Origin: Hypomyces perniciosus
Taxonomy: Eukaryota; Ascomycota; Sordariomycetes; Hypocreales; Hypocreaceae
Length of the DNA: 64,000 bases
Assembly (NCBI GenBank): GCA_008477525.1
Contig: SPDT01000006.1
Coordinates: 3,685,501 to 3,749,500 of the forward strand
Direction: 5' to 3'
Each line of letters begins with the position of its first letter. Position 1 is the stretch's first letter. The notes below the pieces were generated by a model, which saw nothing but the letters and a program-made list of their open reading frames with translations, was not told the DNA's origin and ran no database searches. Shown one piece after another: positions 22,622 to 36,238 of this stretch. Position numbers and translations under genes: made by a program.

Positions 22622-24096
22622 CTACTCGTAGTACTCGTAATAATTGCCCCCAACTGCGGAGTAACGGGAATCTTTCCGACGTCCTAGACATCATCCTATT
22701 ACTCGTGCTAGTGTTACTATCTAAACCTTGCAAGTTTGCCTGTGCGACTCGGAGATGCTCCACGCATAAAACCGACAAGGCAAAGAAATCACCAACACTG
22801 TTACTCCGTAGTTAGTACTGGTTCATTCCGGCCAATTAAACCGCAAAGCATATGGATGATCATCCGTGCCGAGATCACTCAATCTTTCATGTACATATAG
22901 CTTACAAATATGAGACCATACATGCATGCATGTGCTCCGAAGGCCGGTCACTCTGGTCGTTACACCAGCAACAAAGCAAGGCCCTCTGAAAAAGCCAATC
23001 CATGGGGGGCACGCACGTCATGAGATAGATTGCTCTGCCTCGTTCTTGTGTCGCCTTGGTGCAAGAGTCAAGAATTGTCGTGGGTTAACAAGACATTGCA
23101 ATTCGCCCATCAAGCCTTGCAATGCGTTTCATCTCTCCATCATGTGTGTCTTATGAAGTAGATACATATTATTAACCTTGGAACCTGAAAATGCCGCCAA
23201 CTCTCCCCTCTCCCCTAGATCCGATATCTCTGCCACAAAATGCTCGTTCGTGTCTCATGGGATGACCAATGTTCGTGGTCAGTAATCCCTCATTGGAGAC
23301 TCACAATCGGTCAAATGGGCGCGTTTCAAGTTCACTGAAAGGTCCGAGAAGAAGTTGAATGGACTCGGATGCACTTTGCCGTTTATGTACAATTGCATCC
23401 ATCCCTGTCATAAAGGCGCGGGTACCTACCTCCAATAACAGTACTCCAGAGCAATAGTGTTCGAGATTACCTATATCAAATGAATATCCAAAATAGCCCC
23501 ATTTCCCCTAGAAAACCTTTTCCATGTTAATGATTAGTTGCCTTGTCTTCGACAGGACTGTCAGAGGAGTTTCCACACAAGAGGGCCAACAACGGGTCGT
23601 GGTATGAAGTAGCATTACCACTTGATCCAACCTGGTATTGGTGGTTGAGCATGAAAGATATAACTGCTGAGTACGGGATACAAAGTTGAAATTGACAGCC
23701 TAGCTAGAAATACCTTGATGATTTAGAAATGGCTATGTGATATCTGCAAGAATACCTAACTAGCTATTAGTGGATACCTAGCTATCGTGGTTTCTCAAAA
23801 CTCATCTCCACAGCTCTTGTGAGCTTGCAATTAGCTTAGTCAGCACCATCGAACTGTTGGTGAGGGGCAGGCAGCGCCGAAATTCACCCGTGGAGGGGCA
23901 ATTGCACACATGAATTTTGACCACTTGAGGGAAGGAGAAATACGCAAACTCTAGGCTCTCTAACTCCAAGAAGACGCAACCTCAAGGGATTCGCGCGGGC
24001 TAATCTCCTCTTTCGAACCGAATACTTGACAAAATCGATATCGCAACACTCGCCCTCTGCGATTTCAAGAAACAACTCTACCCCGCCTCGCCCACC
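22622..24096. other. Gene-free stretch upstream of eIF2-gamma
   Basis: About 1.5 kb. It has the dispersed 9-mer at 22802-22810 and related CTCGTAGTACTCGTA sequence near 22625-22640. No gene is seen. Confidence 0.5.
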
Positions 24097-25740
24097 ATGT
24101 CCAACGGTGACCCTAAATACGACGACATCGAGTCTGACTCAGACTCTGGAGAATCCATCGATGCCCAGGATAACGCTGAGACCTTCGATGAGAAGCCCCT
24201 GAAATCCGCAATCAAGAAGACCAACCCTGCTATTCCGGATCAGACGAAGCAGAAGCCGCCGTTGCCCCCGCAGACGGACCCCAAAGACCTTGATGTCGGT
24301 ACCCTGACGCCCCTCACGCCCGAAATTATCGCCCGACAAGCAACTATCAACATTGGCACAATCGGACATGTGGCCCACGGAAAGTCAACCGTCGTCAAGG
24401 CCATTTCCGGTGTGCAGACGGTTCGATTCAAGAACGAGCTGATCCGAAACATCACCATTAAGCTGGGATACGCCAACGCCAAGATCTATAAGTGTGATAA
24501 CCAAGAGTGCCCCCGGCCGACATCCTACCGAAGTTATGGCAGTGAAAAGGAGGTCGATCCGCCGTGCGAGCGGGATGGCTGCAGCGGCACCTACCGGTTA
24601 TTGCGCCATGTTTCGTAAGTTGATTCCTTGATGGGGAGGAGTCTGGTACAATGCTGACCCTGAGACCTAGCTTCGTTGACTGCCCTGGCCACGACATTCT
24701 CATGAGCACCATGTTGTCTGGTGCCGCTGTCATGGACGCAGCCCTTCTTCTGATTGCAGGTAACGAATCCTGCCCTCAGCCACAGACATCGGAGCATTTG
24801 GCTGCCATTGAAATCATGAAGCTGGAGAACATCATTATCTTGCAAAACAAGGTGGACTTGATGAGGGAAGAGGTCGCTCAGCAACACTACGAGTCAATCC
24901 TCAAATTCATCCGTGGTACTGTCGCCGAAAAGTCTCCCGTTATTCCCATCTCCGCTCAGCTCAAGCTCAACATCGATGCCGTTCTCGATGCCATTGTCAA
25001 CACCATCCCTGTCCCCGTCAGAGATCTTAGCGTGGATCCTCGCATGATCATTATCCGTTCATTCGACGTCAACAAGCCTGGTGCCGAGATTGATGAGCTG
25101 AAGGGTGGTGTTGCTGGTGGCAGTATTCTGCACGGTGTTCTCAAGCTGGGTGACGAGATTGAGATTCGACCTGGTATCGTGTCTCGAGATAGCAGCGGTG
25201 CTCTCAAGTGCACACCCCTCTTCAGCCGAGTTCTCACTCTCAACTCAGAAGGCAACGACCTCAAGTATGCCGTGCCCGGTGGTCTGATCGGTGTCGGTAC
25301 CCAGATCGACCCCACACTTTGCCGAGCCGATCGTCTCGTCGGCTTCGTCCTCGGTCTCAAGGGCAAGCTTCCGGAGATCTACAGCGAGATCGAAGTCAAC
25401 TTCTACCTCCTCCGTCGCCTGCTTGGTGTCAAGACTGCCGACGGCAAGCAGGCCAAGGTCGCCAAATTGGCCAAGAACGAGGTCATCATGGTCAACATTG
25501 GTTCCACATCTACTGGTGCCAAAGTTGCCGCCATCAAGAACGATGCTGCTAAGCTGGTCCTGACCACCCCAGTCTGCACGGATATCGGTGAGAAGGTTGC
25601 CCTGAGTCGTCGTATCGAGAAGCATTGGCGATTGATTGGATGGGCTACTATTGCTGCGTAAGTGACGCCAGAACGTTCCTTAGTTGATACCATACTAACA
25701 AAATTTCAGCGGTGTAACCCTGGAGCCCAGCTCGTCTTAA
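24097..25740 (+). CDS. GCD11: Translation initiation factor eIF2 subunit gamma
   Basis: Exons 24097-24614, 24671-25657 and 25710-25740 give 511 aa. This is the GTPase core of eIF2, which carries initiator Met-tRNA to the 40S subunit. After an acidic N-terminal extension the G domain has P-loop [12 protein letters not shown] (87-98), a zinc knuckle with Cys133, Cys138, Cys157 and Cys162, DCPGH (176-180) and NKVD. The beta-barrel domains follow ([39 protein letters not shown]). The last exon encodes only GVTLEPSSS, so the C-terminus depends on intron 25658-25709. All junctions keep frame. Confidence 0.97.
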
Positions 25741-26134
25741 AAGCATGGCGACTATATGGATAAGGGTGTGTCGCTGCACAACCTTTGCTTACGGCAATGT
25801 CTCGGTAAAGTCACACCTTGGGATCATCATCCTAATTAGTGGTAGTTGACTATGGAGACGAAGATGACTGCTTGTAGATAAAACTCAGTGAAATTATAAC
25901 ATCTCCAACGGGTTGGTGGTAGTTATTGGGAATGGGTGGTCTATGCGGAAATAAGCGGGCATTTTGAGAGAGGTGTGGAAACTTAGGAGCTGGAGGGCCA
26001 TTAGGAAGATATGTAAGTACTACTCCGTAGAACCGCCAGCGATGGAGATGCGTTTACGGAAAGAAGAAAAAGTACTCAGCTGCTAGACCAATTGACTTGA
26101 AATTGGACAACCCACGACGAGTAGGTGGTGCAAC
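25741..26134. other. Convergent intergenic spacer
   Basis: About 394 bp between two stops, with the dispersed 9-mer at 26021-26029. No gene is seen. Confidence 0.6.
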
Positions 26135-27741
26135 CTATTTCCGTACCTTACGCGCATGCGCCACTAAGTTTTCTATAACGCCCTCGAATGCTTCTCTGTC
26201 TCCAATCTTTTCATCCGTCCGTTTCGTCCAGTAATCCAATACTTCCTTAGCTGCCCCCTGCATAACCTCGAGTTTCGAAACGTGCTCTTTAAGCTCTTCA
26301 TTCGTCATACCATCAAGTGCCTCATCTGTAGTTTGGCAGAGATGTCTTGCAGCAACTAGATCCAATGCAGGTTGTGGCGGTGGTCCCTTCCTCCTTTTCG
26401 ATGTAGAGGGCCTGCCTTGTGAGTCCACCGAGGTAGACGAGGCATTGCCCTCGCCCTGTTTTAACCGTGACGCCGATCGTAGATCACTTGATGCGCGAGG
26501 AGATGTAGCAGGGACATTGAGGGAGGGCAGTACAAGCTTCTTTTGCTTGGAGGCCGGGAGAATCTCGTCGAGGTCGACAGGGACGCCGAGGGAGACGAGG
26601 AATAGGCGGCGAGTGCGGGAACGAATCCAGTCAGGCGGTGCGAGGGGCGGAGGTGCAACGAGCTGTGACCAAAGGGAGGCGGAGCGGGGCGTGAGGAAAA
26701 TAGACGAGTCTTTGGAGAGTGTTGGAAAAGGGGGGAAGTCCAACTCTTCAGGAGGAAAGAGATCGTGTAGGCATGGCTCTATTGTAGATATGACCTCGTC
26801 GGGACTTAGGCCGTCAAAGTCAGGAATAGGCTGTCGAATCTGATTAGCACTGAAGGACGTGAACGATCGGGCGGTACATACGAATGGTAATGTTGATTGT
26901 GGTTGTACCGGCGTAGCTGCCGCAGTGGTTTCAGCATGTTGAAAGCCATCCTCGAAGTCATCAAAGTCATCATCCTGAGCGCCTTCTTCGAAATCGTCGA
27001 AATCGTCGTCAAAATTGTCATCGCCATCACCATCAATTGCTTCGTCATCAGCGATCTCTTCGCTCTGTGTAACTGGAGCTATCGGAAATAGAGACCTCGA
27101 GGGTTTCTTTCTCAAACGGCCCGAGCTTGATGCTGGTGACAGCGGAACATCTATAAAGAATGAATCCAAAGGTCAATCAAACGTGGTCTTTGCAGCTCGT
27201 CGGAGTCTCGTTGTGTTCATACTCGCATGGGTACCCTCATCACCACCTTTAACCCCTTCATCGGGAGTCAACAAGATGTCTGGCGGAGTGTCTAATCTGT
27301 GATTGTATTGATGGTCGGCGGAGTGCTGGTCCAGATGCTCGCCGCTGGGTTCTTCGACGGCAGTTGTAGGAATCGGAGGCATGTTCTGAAGGGTGGAAGA
27401 TGATGATTCGGAGGCCTCGTCGGAAATAATAGCAATCTGGTCGGGTTTCGCATCTTGCTCTCTCAATCTGTATGCCTCGGTGCCAGGCACTTCTCCATGG
27501 GAGGGCTCATCATCGACCTTCTCAACCCGTGTCTCGGGGATCGGTGAGCGGATGTTGGGGCTCTGGGGGACAGACTGCGCATCTGTGAACTGATCGTCCG
27601 AATCGGAGGCTTCAGCTAGGCAAAGGTCAGCATGTTTTGGGCTGGGGGAGCAACAGCGCAATGTCAGAGACCTAGTTCATGTGCCCCTGGATCTGCAATA
27701 TCCGTTTGCGGTGGCAACTTAAGTTCTTGGGAATCTGCCAT
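26135..27741 (-). CDS. Laa2/DUF5102-like clathrin adaptor accessory protein
   Basis: Exons 27741-27672, 27615-27235, 27150-26882 and 26839-26135 give 474 aa. The 42-nt intron 26840-26881 is a multiple of three without a stop, so the gene could be misread as unspliced there. An acidic/Phe stretch (NFDDDFDDFEEGAQDDDFDDFEDGF, about 195-225) resembles the DFxDF-type motifs that bind adaptor ear domains. The later segment PDWIRSRTRRLFLVSLGVPVDLDEILPASKQKKLVLPS looks like DUF5102, the family of yeast Laa2, an AP-1 accessory factor. The C-terminus is helical. Intron 27616-27671 has an unusual GTCTCT donor, so the first junction is the least certain. Family assignment is by motif memory, not a search. 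Confidence 0.65.
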
Positions 27742-28538
27742 TGTTCCTATTGATGCTCTCTACAGCTTAACGGCGGTCGACAGATCACTTCAAGGAACAA
27801 GGAGAATTGGGAGTGTAGTTCGTCAAGACGAGCGCCACGTTTGTAGTTAAAAGGGCGAGCGAGGGAAAAGGAGCCAGGATCTTCTGTCGGCCGTCGAGGC
27901 CTTGGTACATATAAACGATTGCTTTTAGGACATGCCGGTCCCGGATATTTGTTTCTGCGCTATGAGGGTATTCCCTAGGCCGTGGTAACAGCAAGATTTG
28001 GAGCTGATGGGGCCATAGGAACGAGTGCTGGAGTTGGAGGGTCCAAAATAGGAATTGAGTTCTTGATACTGCCATGTACATGTGGTATATCCAAGCTCCA
28101 GACCATGACAGTATCCATCACGTGGAGTAATAGCAGGCAGTTGCCATGTTGGATGAAGTCTGGTGCGACCCACTCTGCCACATCCACTCTTAAGGGACTG
28201 TGGCTTAGCCAGTAAGGTACGTACCTCTAGCCACAGCACGGCTGCGCGCTTCGTGGAGCTCACCTAGCAGCTAGCAGCATCACCGCGAAAAAAGCACCTC
28301 CCAACCGTCAGCCTTGGACAATTGCTGGTGTTTTGTTGCTTCACCATCTGCCTCAGCCATCTCGTCGCGAGTCGTTGGTGGGCAATCACACAAGCTAATA
28401 AGCTTCTAATCTATTCTCATCTGATTTCAGCTTGCCAGGGCAGCCTGCTGAATTCCTTGACTTTCTACTTACGATTTGACGAGCATCGCGACGAAGACGA
28501 CGGTTACGCAACACAACAAAACAGTTCTCTCAATCGTC
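27742..28538. promoter_or_regulatory. Divergent promoter region, Laa2-like gene and NSP1
   Basis: About 797 bp between divergent starts. A branch-site-like CTAATAAG and TTTCAG near 28395-28430 suggest a 5' UTR intron of the NSP1 gene (inference). No coding gene is seen. Confidence 0.45.
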
Positions 28539-30758
28539 ATGTCCTCCTCCTTCACATTTGGACCCCCGAGTTCCTCGGGCACTGCGTCCAACAGCACAAC
28601 CACGTCGGCACCTGCTGCGGGTGGTCTCTTTGGCGCTGCTGCCGCTGGAACGCCCAAGTTTTCCTTCGGTACCTCGACGACTCCTACCACCACCACTACT
28701 ACTACCGGAGGTCTCTTCGGTCAGAATGCCAACACCGCACAAAAGCCAGCTGGTGGTCTCTTTGGCGGTGCAGCCTCTTCTACTACACCGACAACCTCCG
28801 CTGGAGGCCAGTTTGGAGGAAGCTCAACCACAACACCGACCACTGGCGGATTATTCGGTGGAGCAGGCGCTACCACTTCGGCCCCAGCAGCAGGAGGACT
28901 GTTTAGTGCCGCCAGCACAACTCCGGCTGCAGGTGGTCTGTTTGGAAATAATAACAGTTCTACTCCTCCAACTGGTGGTCTGTTTGGGGGGCAAAACAAT
29001 GCAAACAAGCCTCAAGGGGCAGCCACAACGTTACCTGCCCCATCAGCAGGAGGCATGTTTGGCAATGCTAGTGGCGCCTCGCTCTTTGGGAACAAACCCA
29101 GCACCACCCCTAGTACCCTGGGAGTTACTCCTACGACGATCGCAGCAGCGACGCCTGCGAAGCCATTGTTTTCCCTAGCATCAACAACTCCTGCGGGAGC
29201 ACCGCCAACTGATGCTTCCAAGCCTGCTGGCCCGGGTTTGTTTGGAAACGCCGGTGCCCAGCAGGCAGGTGGTTTATTTGGTGGTGGTGCGGCAAAGCCA
29301 AGTACCACCTTGACAGCCACCTCCCAGCCCGCCACGACAACTATATCTGGATCGGGACTCTTTAGTGGTACGCAGGCGAGCGCAGGAGGCCTTTTCGGTG
29401 CCAAACCGGCCACAACCGCGGCACCGGCATCAGGGGGACTCTTTGGAAGCACCACGGCTAGCGCCGCTCAGCCTGCGTCGTCGGCACCAGCCGCTGCCCC
29501 TGCAAGCGCTGGCACGACGAGCTCCTTGTTCGGGATCAAGCCGGCTGCTCCAGCTGCCGTCTCAGCTCCGCCAGCAGCATCCGCGGGAGGTCTGTTCGGT
29601 ACCGCCACTGCTACTACCGCATCTGCCTCTTCCGGATCTACCCCAACTCCGGCTGCCACCGGGGGGCTCTTTGGTGGTAAGCCCGCTGCTACTGCTGCTG
29701 CTCCAACAACCTCTTCCGCGGGACTGGCCACGACAGCTACTACGGGTAATCTGTTTGGTACGGCTCCTCAATCTTCTGCCGCCTCCACAGCAAAGCCTGC
29801 ATCATCTTTGTTCGGCACTCCCGCCACTGCCACATCTCAACCAACGACTGCTGCCACGGCCACGACTACCACCAGCACAACCATACCCGCAGCCACTGCA
29901 ACGACCTCAGCTGCTGGTGGAGGCTTGTTTGGAGCTAAACCTGCCGTAGACAACAAGGAAAAAGACAAGGAAGCAGCGAAGCCTGCTACTACTACCCAAA
30001 ATGGCACCACGAGTGCACTAGGTGCCTCTACGACTGGGCCTCCCTCGCAGATGGCCCGGCTGAAGAATAAGACGATGGAGGATATCGTCACTCGGTGGGC
30101 TTCAGATCTATCCAAGTACCAGAAGGAATTCAAGGAGCAGGCTACCATCGTGTCTAACTGGGATAGAAATCTCGTGGACAATGGCGAGAAGATCCAGAAG
30201 CTGTATCTTGACACCTTTGAAGCCGAGCGGGCCAGTCACGAGATTGAACGTCAACTCGCTGCCGTGGAAAGTCAGCAAGAGGAACTAGAGGCCTGGCTCA
30301 ACCGTTACGAATCAGAGGTTCAGGACATGTTTGCTAAACAAATGGGTCCTGGGGAACAACTCGGGGGACCTGACCAAGAGCGTGAACGCACTTATAAGTT
30401 GGCTGAGAAGCTCACCCAGCAACTTGATGAGAAGTCGCGAGATCTATCCAAGATGGTCAAGGAGATTAACGAAATTTCTGGAACGCTGAGCAAGGGAGCG
30501 AAGGCTGAGGATCCGGTAAGTTACATCAGCAATGGATTCAAGACAACACATACTAATAGATCAATGCAGTTGAGCCAAATCGTTCGGGTGCTGAATAGCC
30601 ACCTCACACAGCTGCAATGGATCGATGTCAATGCCTCGGCTCTGCAAGCCAAGGTTACAGCTGCGCAGAAGTCGACCAGCAACCTCGGTAGCCACTACGC
30701 TGGCGGGGAGAGCGACGCTGCGGAGAGCTTCTATCGGTCGTACATGGGGAGAAGGTGA
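28539..30758 (+). CDS. NSP1: FG-repeat nucleoporin Nsp1 (Nup62 homologue)
   Basis: Exons 28539-30515 and 30570-30758 give 721 aa. The 54-nt intron (GTAAGT..CAG, with TACTAAT branch sequence) is stop-free and a multiple of three. Residues 1 to about 495 are low-complexity Ala/Thr/Ser with about two dozen GLFG-type repeats. From about 503 a coiled coil typical of the Nsp1_C family begins (PSQMARLKNKTMEDIVTRWASDLSKYQKEFKEQATIVSNWDRNLVDNGEKI). Nsp1 anchors to the central channel (Nup57/Nup49) and cytoplasmic Nup82 complexes and forms part of the permeability barrier. Yeast Nsp1 is rich in FSFG; here only one FSFG-like copy (KFSFG) is seen and GLFG dominates. ATG 28539 is the first methionine consistent with MSSSFTFG. 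Confidence 0.93.
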   Translation: MSSSFTFGPPSSSGTASNSTTTSAPAAGGLFGAAAAGTPKFSFGTSTTPTTTTTTTGGLFGQNANTAQKPAGGLFGGAASSTTPTTSAGGQFGGSSTTTPTTGGLFGGAGATTSAPAAGGLFSAASTTPAAGGLFGNNNSSTPPTGGLFGGQNNANKPQGAATTLPAPSAGGMFGNASGASLFGNKPSTTPSTLGVTPTTIAAATPAKPLFSLASTTPAGAPPTDASKPAGPGLFGNAGAQQAGGLFGGGAAKPSTTLTATSQPATTTISGSGLFSGTQASAGGLFGAKPATTAAPASGGLFGSTTASAAQPASSAPAAAPASAGTTSSLFGIKPAAPAAVSAPPAASAGGLFGTATATTASASSGSTPTPAATGGLFGGKPAATAAAPTTSSAGLATTATTGNLFGTAPQSSAASTAKPASSLFGTPATATSQPTTAATATTTTSTTIPAATATTSAAGGGLFGAKPAVDNKEKDKEAAKPATTTQNGTTSALGASTTGPPSQMARLKNKTMEDIVTRWASDLSKYQKEFKEQATIVSNWDRNLVDNGEKIQKLYLDTFEAERASHEIERQLAAVESQQEELEAWLNRYESEVQDMFAKQMGPGEQLGGPDQERERTYKLAEKLTQQLDEKSRDLSKMVKEINEISGTLSKGAKAEDPVSYISNGFKTTHTNRSMQLSQIVRVLNSHLTQLQWIDVNASALQAKVTAAQKSTSNLGSHYAGGESDAAESFYRSYMGRR

Positions 30759-31080
30759 AGGGACGATTGGGTAGATATTGTTCATTGGAATTTGGAGTTC
30801 TGGAACGGCATCAGGAAAGACTGAAAATCTAAAGGTCTCAAGCACACACAGCCAAAAGGCAAGTCGGTGATGTTAATAAAGCAGGAAGGGTTCTTTCTTT
30901 TTGTTTTCTGCAAAACGGAGGGGATGCATGTAGTTGTACACTAGGCTAGAAGAGGGTGGTGGAAGACACAGAGCTCTGGATTCTTCAATTGGGCCCTCAA
31001 TCATCCTACACATATGGTACATCGACTCCGTTGGCCCCGCGATTATTTCTGCTCGAGTATATAACACAGAATATGGCTTC
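30759..31080. other. Convergent intergenic spacer
   Basis: About 322 bp between the NSP1 stop and the last exon of the IF1 gene. No gene is seen. Confidence 0.55.
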
Positions 31081-31513
31081 TTAGTTCTGCTCGCCGCCCT
31101 GGTCCTTGGTAATCTCGTCGCTGTGAAAGAGTATGTCAGCATGCGTAATCAACCAACAGAAGAATGATATAACTAAGGAACAGGGTTGACAAACATGTGC
31201 TTGGCGAGGCGATCAAGGTGCTGCTGCTGCTCGGTAAGCTGCTTCTTGAGCTCCAGGAGCTTTTCCTTCTCGCGCTGGCGGATAGCGAGGTCTTCGCTGG
31301 CGCGCTCTCGTCGCTGGAAAGCGTCTCTGCAGGAATTGAGTTGTTTTAGCATGCGATCTCACATGCATGACAGGGAATGAATATTGCTCACCCTGGGCCG
31401 CCGGTCTTGGGGGGCGCACCAGTGTCGCCCTGGGCCATGGCGCGGGCAGTGGTGGTGAAGGTAGCGCGGAGGGGACGGAAGGCTGCCGTCTTGGTGAATG
31501 TTGTGCGAAGCAT
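31081..31513 (-). CDS. INH1: Mitochondrial ATP synthase inhibitor IF1
   Basis: Exons 31513-31392, 31326-31195 and 31120-31081 give 97 aa. The N-terminus MLRTTFTKTAAFRPLRATFTTTARAM is an Arg-rich mitochondrial presequence without acids. The IATP domain follows: GDAFQRRERASEDLAIRQREKEKLLELKKQLTEQQQHLDRLAKHIDEITKDQGGEQN. IF1 blocks ATP hydrolysis by F1 when the proton gradient collapses. The last exon encodes only 13 residues plus the stop; its donor is GTTTGT at AAGCACAT. If that intron is not removed the frame ends at KHMFVNPVP instead, a plausible misannotation. The spliced ending continues the basic/acidic helix, so I prefer it. Confidence 0.87.
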
Positions 31514-34500
31514 TTTGGGCTGAGGAAGAAAGGGATTGTGTTGGTTTTGGAGGAAGAAAGAAGATGGTATGACGTGGAAATGTGGTAGTGGTTTTGAGGT
31601 TCGTGGAGTAGTAGAGTAGAGTAGGAGTAGTGGTACTAATAGCAATTGGAGCTGCTGAGCTGCGGACTGAGCTGCGGAGTAAGCGGCGTCATAGGTGGTT
31701 CGATCGCATCCGAGGGAGTTGTCGAATTGGGCTTAGTGCCCTTGCAGCTCTTGGCATGTTGGTAGTAATAGATATAGTAGTATGTATGTACTCTACTTCG
31801 TACTTCGTAGGGTACGACAAACCTCACATATCATGCGACCCGGGTGGAGATGGCGTAGGAATAGTTTGGCTTAAAGCGATGACTGTTCTCATATGTAGTT
31901 TCTGCCATGCGCATCCGGTGTAAGAAGAGTTGTTGAGCATCCCTCAATACACGCAAGCTTGGAGCTGTAAGCCTCTCTTGTTATATCCACTTGTGCTTAA
32001 GTCTCCACAACAGCGCCGGGTTTTCTGGATACGCCCTTTAACTACCGGGAAATCCATTACTCCTCGTATGGAAGTATATACATAATAGTACCACTCAGTA
32101 GGTATCGTATGTTTAGTCCAACCAAGGTGTTTAGCGAAAACGGTGGAATTTGATACTGCTAATAAGTACCTCTAGTATGTACTAGGTAGTTGATAAGGAC
32201 TATTTCCTTGATCCAACTGAGGTATTCAACCCGACAATGGGCGTTCCGCCTTGCTACCTGTAACATATTGATTCATTGCCCTAGAAGGCCAACTCGCCAT
32301 GCCGATGATGAACTGGACAAGGGGCGATGCAACTTCATTCGAACGGCGACACACTAGGTGTGCACTTCGGATGGTGTGATGTGATGCCACCCATACTCCG
32401 TACTTAAGTGCCGATCTGAAATATGACCAGTCAACCTTGCCTTTGCTGATTCATCGGTCGTCGTGTATCCTGTCGAGACGGTTCCATCTCCTTGGTTTTG
32501 GCGATTCTGGCCAGGATAGTAATCCAGCCATTAACTAGAAACCATTCATAGAGCTGATGAATTGAACATGTTGATTCGATGGGGTTGAGATACGAAGACG
32601 CTTTTGTGTGTTAACAAGCTCATGTCAGTACATGCAAACCCGGCTTTTCTCAACGATCCTGGCCTTCAGGAAAGTTGGAAGCAAAAAATGGAATGCCTAC
32701 ATTCTTCGATGTGTAATAGCTAAAGATTATCAAAAATATAACAACTTTCCATCAGAGAAGCAGAACTTGTACCATGTGGCGCAGCATGTCTGCAAAAGAG
32801 AAGCAAGTTCCAACACCTCCTTAGAAACGGCATGAATGTGAGTCAATATTAATAACAGGTTCCGGTTGTAATCCAGGAGGGTCCATACTGCGTACGTACT
32901 CGTACTTGTATATCAAATATGTACTCCGTACTATGGATGTAAAGCCAAGCGAAGCATAGATATTTGATGCCAAGCGAAGGGTCTGCTGCAGACTAGTGCT
33001 GGTATTAAGAAGTGGACGCTTGGCACATCTTACATACAAGCAATGATCCAAGATCTTAGTACTAGTGGTATTAAGCTGTGCCGTCGATCGACATGTCTTG
33101 CCGTGGAGATCTGTCGGTTCTGACACACGTAATTACGCAGTACATGTTAACAAACTCCCAAAGGGCGAATATGAATGATAGGGTCTGCCGGTTACACGGG
33201 CCGCGCGACGCAGAGCCCGATGATAGTCAAGACAAGAAATATACTAGTAAATACGATTACACGTAGTATGAGTAAACACAATACCACCAGTACTAAATCT
33301 GGCATAATGCAATCTCTTTATACTATTACTACTCTATACCCTATATAGATAATACGAGTAGTATTCATGGCGGCTGGGTTAAATTGTGTGTGATCATAAA
33401 TGTTTGGCAGGGATATTAATGAGTACCACTCCTCGAAGTCAGGGTGAGTGGGGAGCAAGGGAAAGGAGAACCAGGCGACCGTGCAGAACGAATGAAATGA
33501 AAATTATTATTTGGCCAACAAAAACGAGGGTCATGAGAGAGTTCAGGCCTGTCGCAGCCGCGTGACTCCTGGAGTCTCATCGTGCCATCTCAAACATTGC
33601 TACTCGTAATGGAGGGAACGGGTACGGGGTTACATGGCAGTCCCGGTGGGTAAGGTAGGAAGGATCACGAAGTACGGAATACATGTTCACAAACAAGTAG
33701 ATGATGATAGTATGTACGAAGTATCTACAACTTCCAGTGAATGAAGTCGACGAGATGATGAAAAACGCCACATACGCATCCTAGGACGCGTGATTTTGAT
33801 GGAGATTTTATTATTAGTTGTTTGCCTAATCGAGGACTTGTGACGTGATGCTGGCCAGCCAGGTTCTTCAGGTACTCACTCGTACCGCTGTTACCGCCGG
33901 GGATGGTGCAAGGGTCTGAAGTACCGATAGGTATTTCAGGCGGTGCAGACACTGAATGCCAGCGCCCTGGTCGCCACTGAAATGGCTGGTGACCCGCTGG
34001 GGCGTTCCCCATTAGTGACCTTGTGAGACATGAGACAGCGAGATACTTCCGCGCGGCACGTGAGTGCAGGCGGGAAATACCTCCCTCTCATAGGGGAGGA
34101 AGACCGCAGAAGAACCAGGCCGCTGTCCCAAACCCCTTCTTCAATTTCCAACCAGCAACAACAACAAAGCGAACTTTCTCCCAACAGAACAGTCACACCT
34201 TCAATCCCGCGCCTCATCGTACGTACTGCTCTGCTCGTCTTTCGTGAAGTGATTTCCCGTCCAACCAAGCTTACTCCTCCAGCCGCTTTAGAACACCTGC
34301 AATCCGGTATGTGAGTGCCTTACCGCGCGCGCCCCTCCTCACTGTCGTCATGGGCTGCCCCCCTGGCACGCAGAGGAGCCCCCCCAGAGCCGTCTTGTTG
34401 GAGTGTGCAGACCGTTGCGATGCGCCGGAGTCAGCGTCTTCCAGGCTGCAAAATGCTCCTTTTTCCTCGATTGGAGGCCTGGACGCTCGTCGCAGGAGCT

Positions 34501-34795
34501 GGCGCACTCGCTGGGCTGTTGTCTGTCTGGAACCCCACCAAAAGGGGCGTGAGAGCGGGGGAGCAGCCTCATCCACGCTCTTCGTGGAATCAGCCCTGCG
34601 GTGCTTGTTCCCGCCACGGACTCTATCTGCGCCGACCTTGACTGACTCTAGCGACGCTGTGGCTGCTTCACACACCCTTAAAGACTTTCTGGCGCATTTC
34701 CCAATCTCTCGTCCCAACTTGCCACTTCATTCACTTCCAGACGCGTGCCGTACGCTAACCGATCCGATCATCCAGCTGTCAAGAACATCGTCAAA
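31514..34795. promoter_or_regulatory. Long divergent intergenic region, IF1 and 14-3-3
   Basis: About 3.3 kb without a supported gene. It holds dispersed 9-mers at 32394-32402 and 32922-32930 and several TACTTCGTA/TACGAAGTA copies (about 31795-31812, 33717). The stretch from about 32050 to 33420 is AT- and TA-rich. Near 34306 a GTATGTGAG donor, and CATCCAG ending near 34775, suggest a 5' UTR intron of the 14-3-3 gene (inference). Confidence 0.45.

Positions 34796-36238
<1,443 letters not shown>

Noticed and set aside
28558..29949. Long frames overlapping the Nsp1 repeats on both strands
   Set aside because: Low-complexity repeats leave all frames open; only the GLFG frame leads into the Nsp1 coiled coil.
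34311..34795. An open frame running from about 34311 into the 14-3-3 gene
   Set aside because: The 14-3-3 protein starts at 34796; upstream sequence looks like leader plus a UTR intron, without protein-like conservation.
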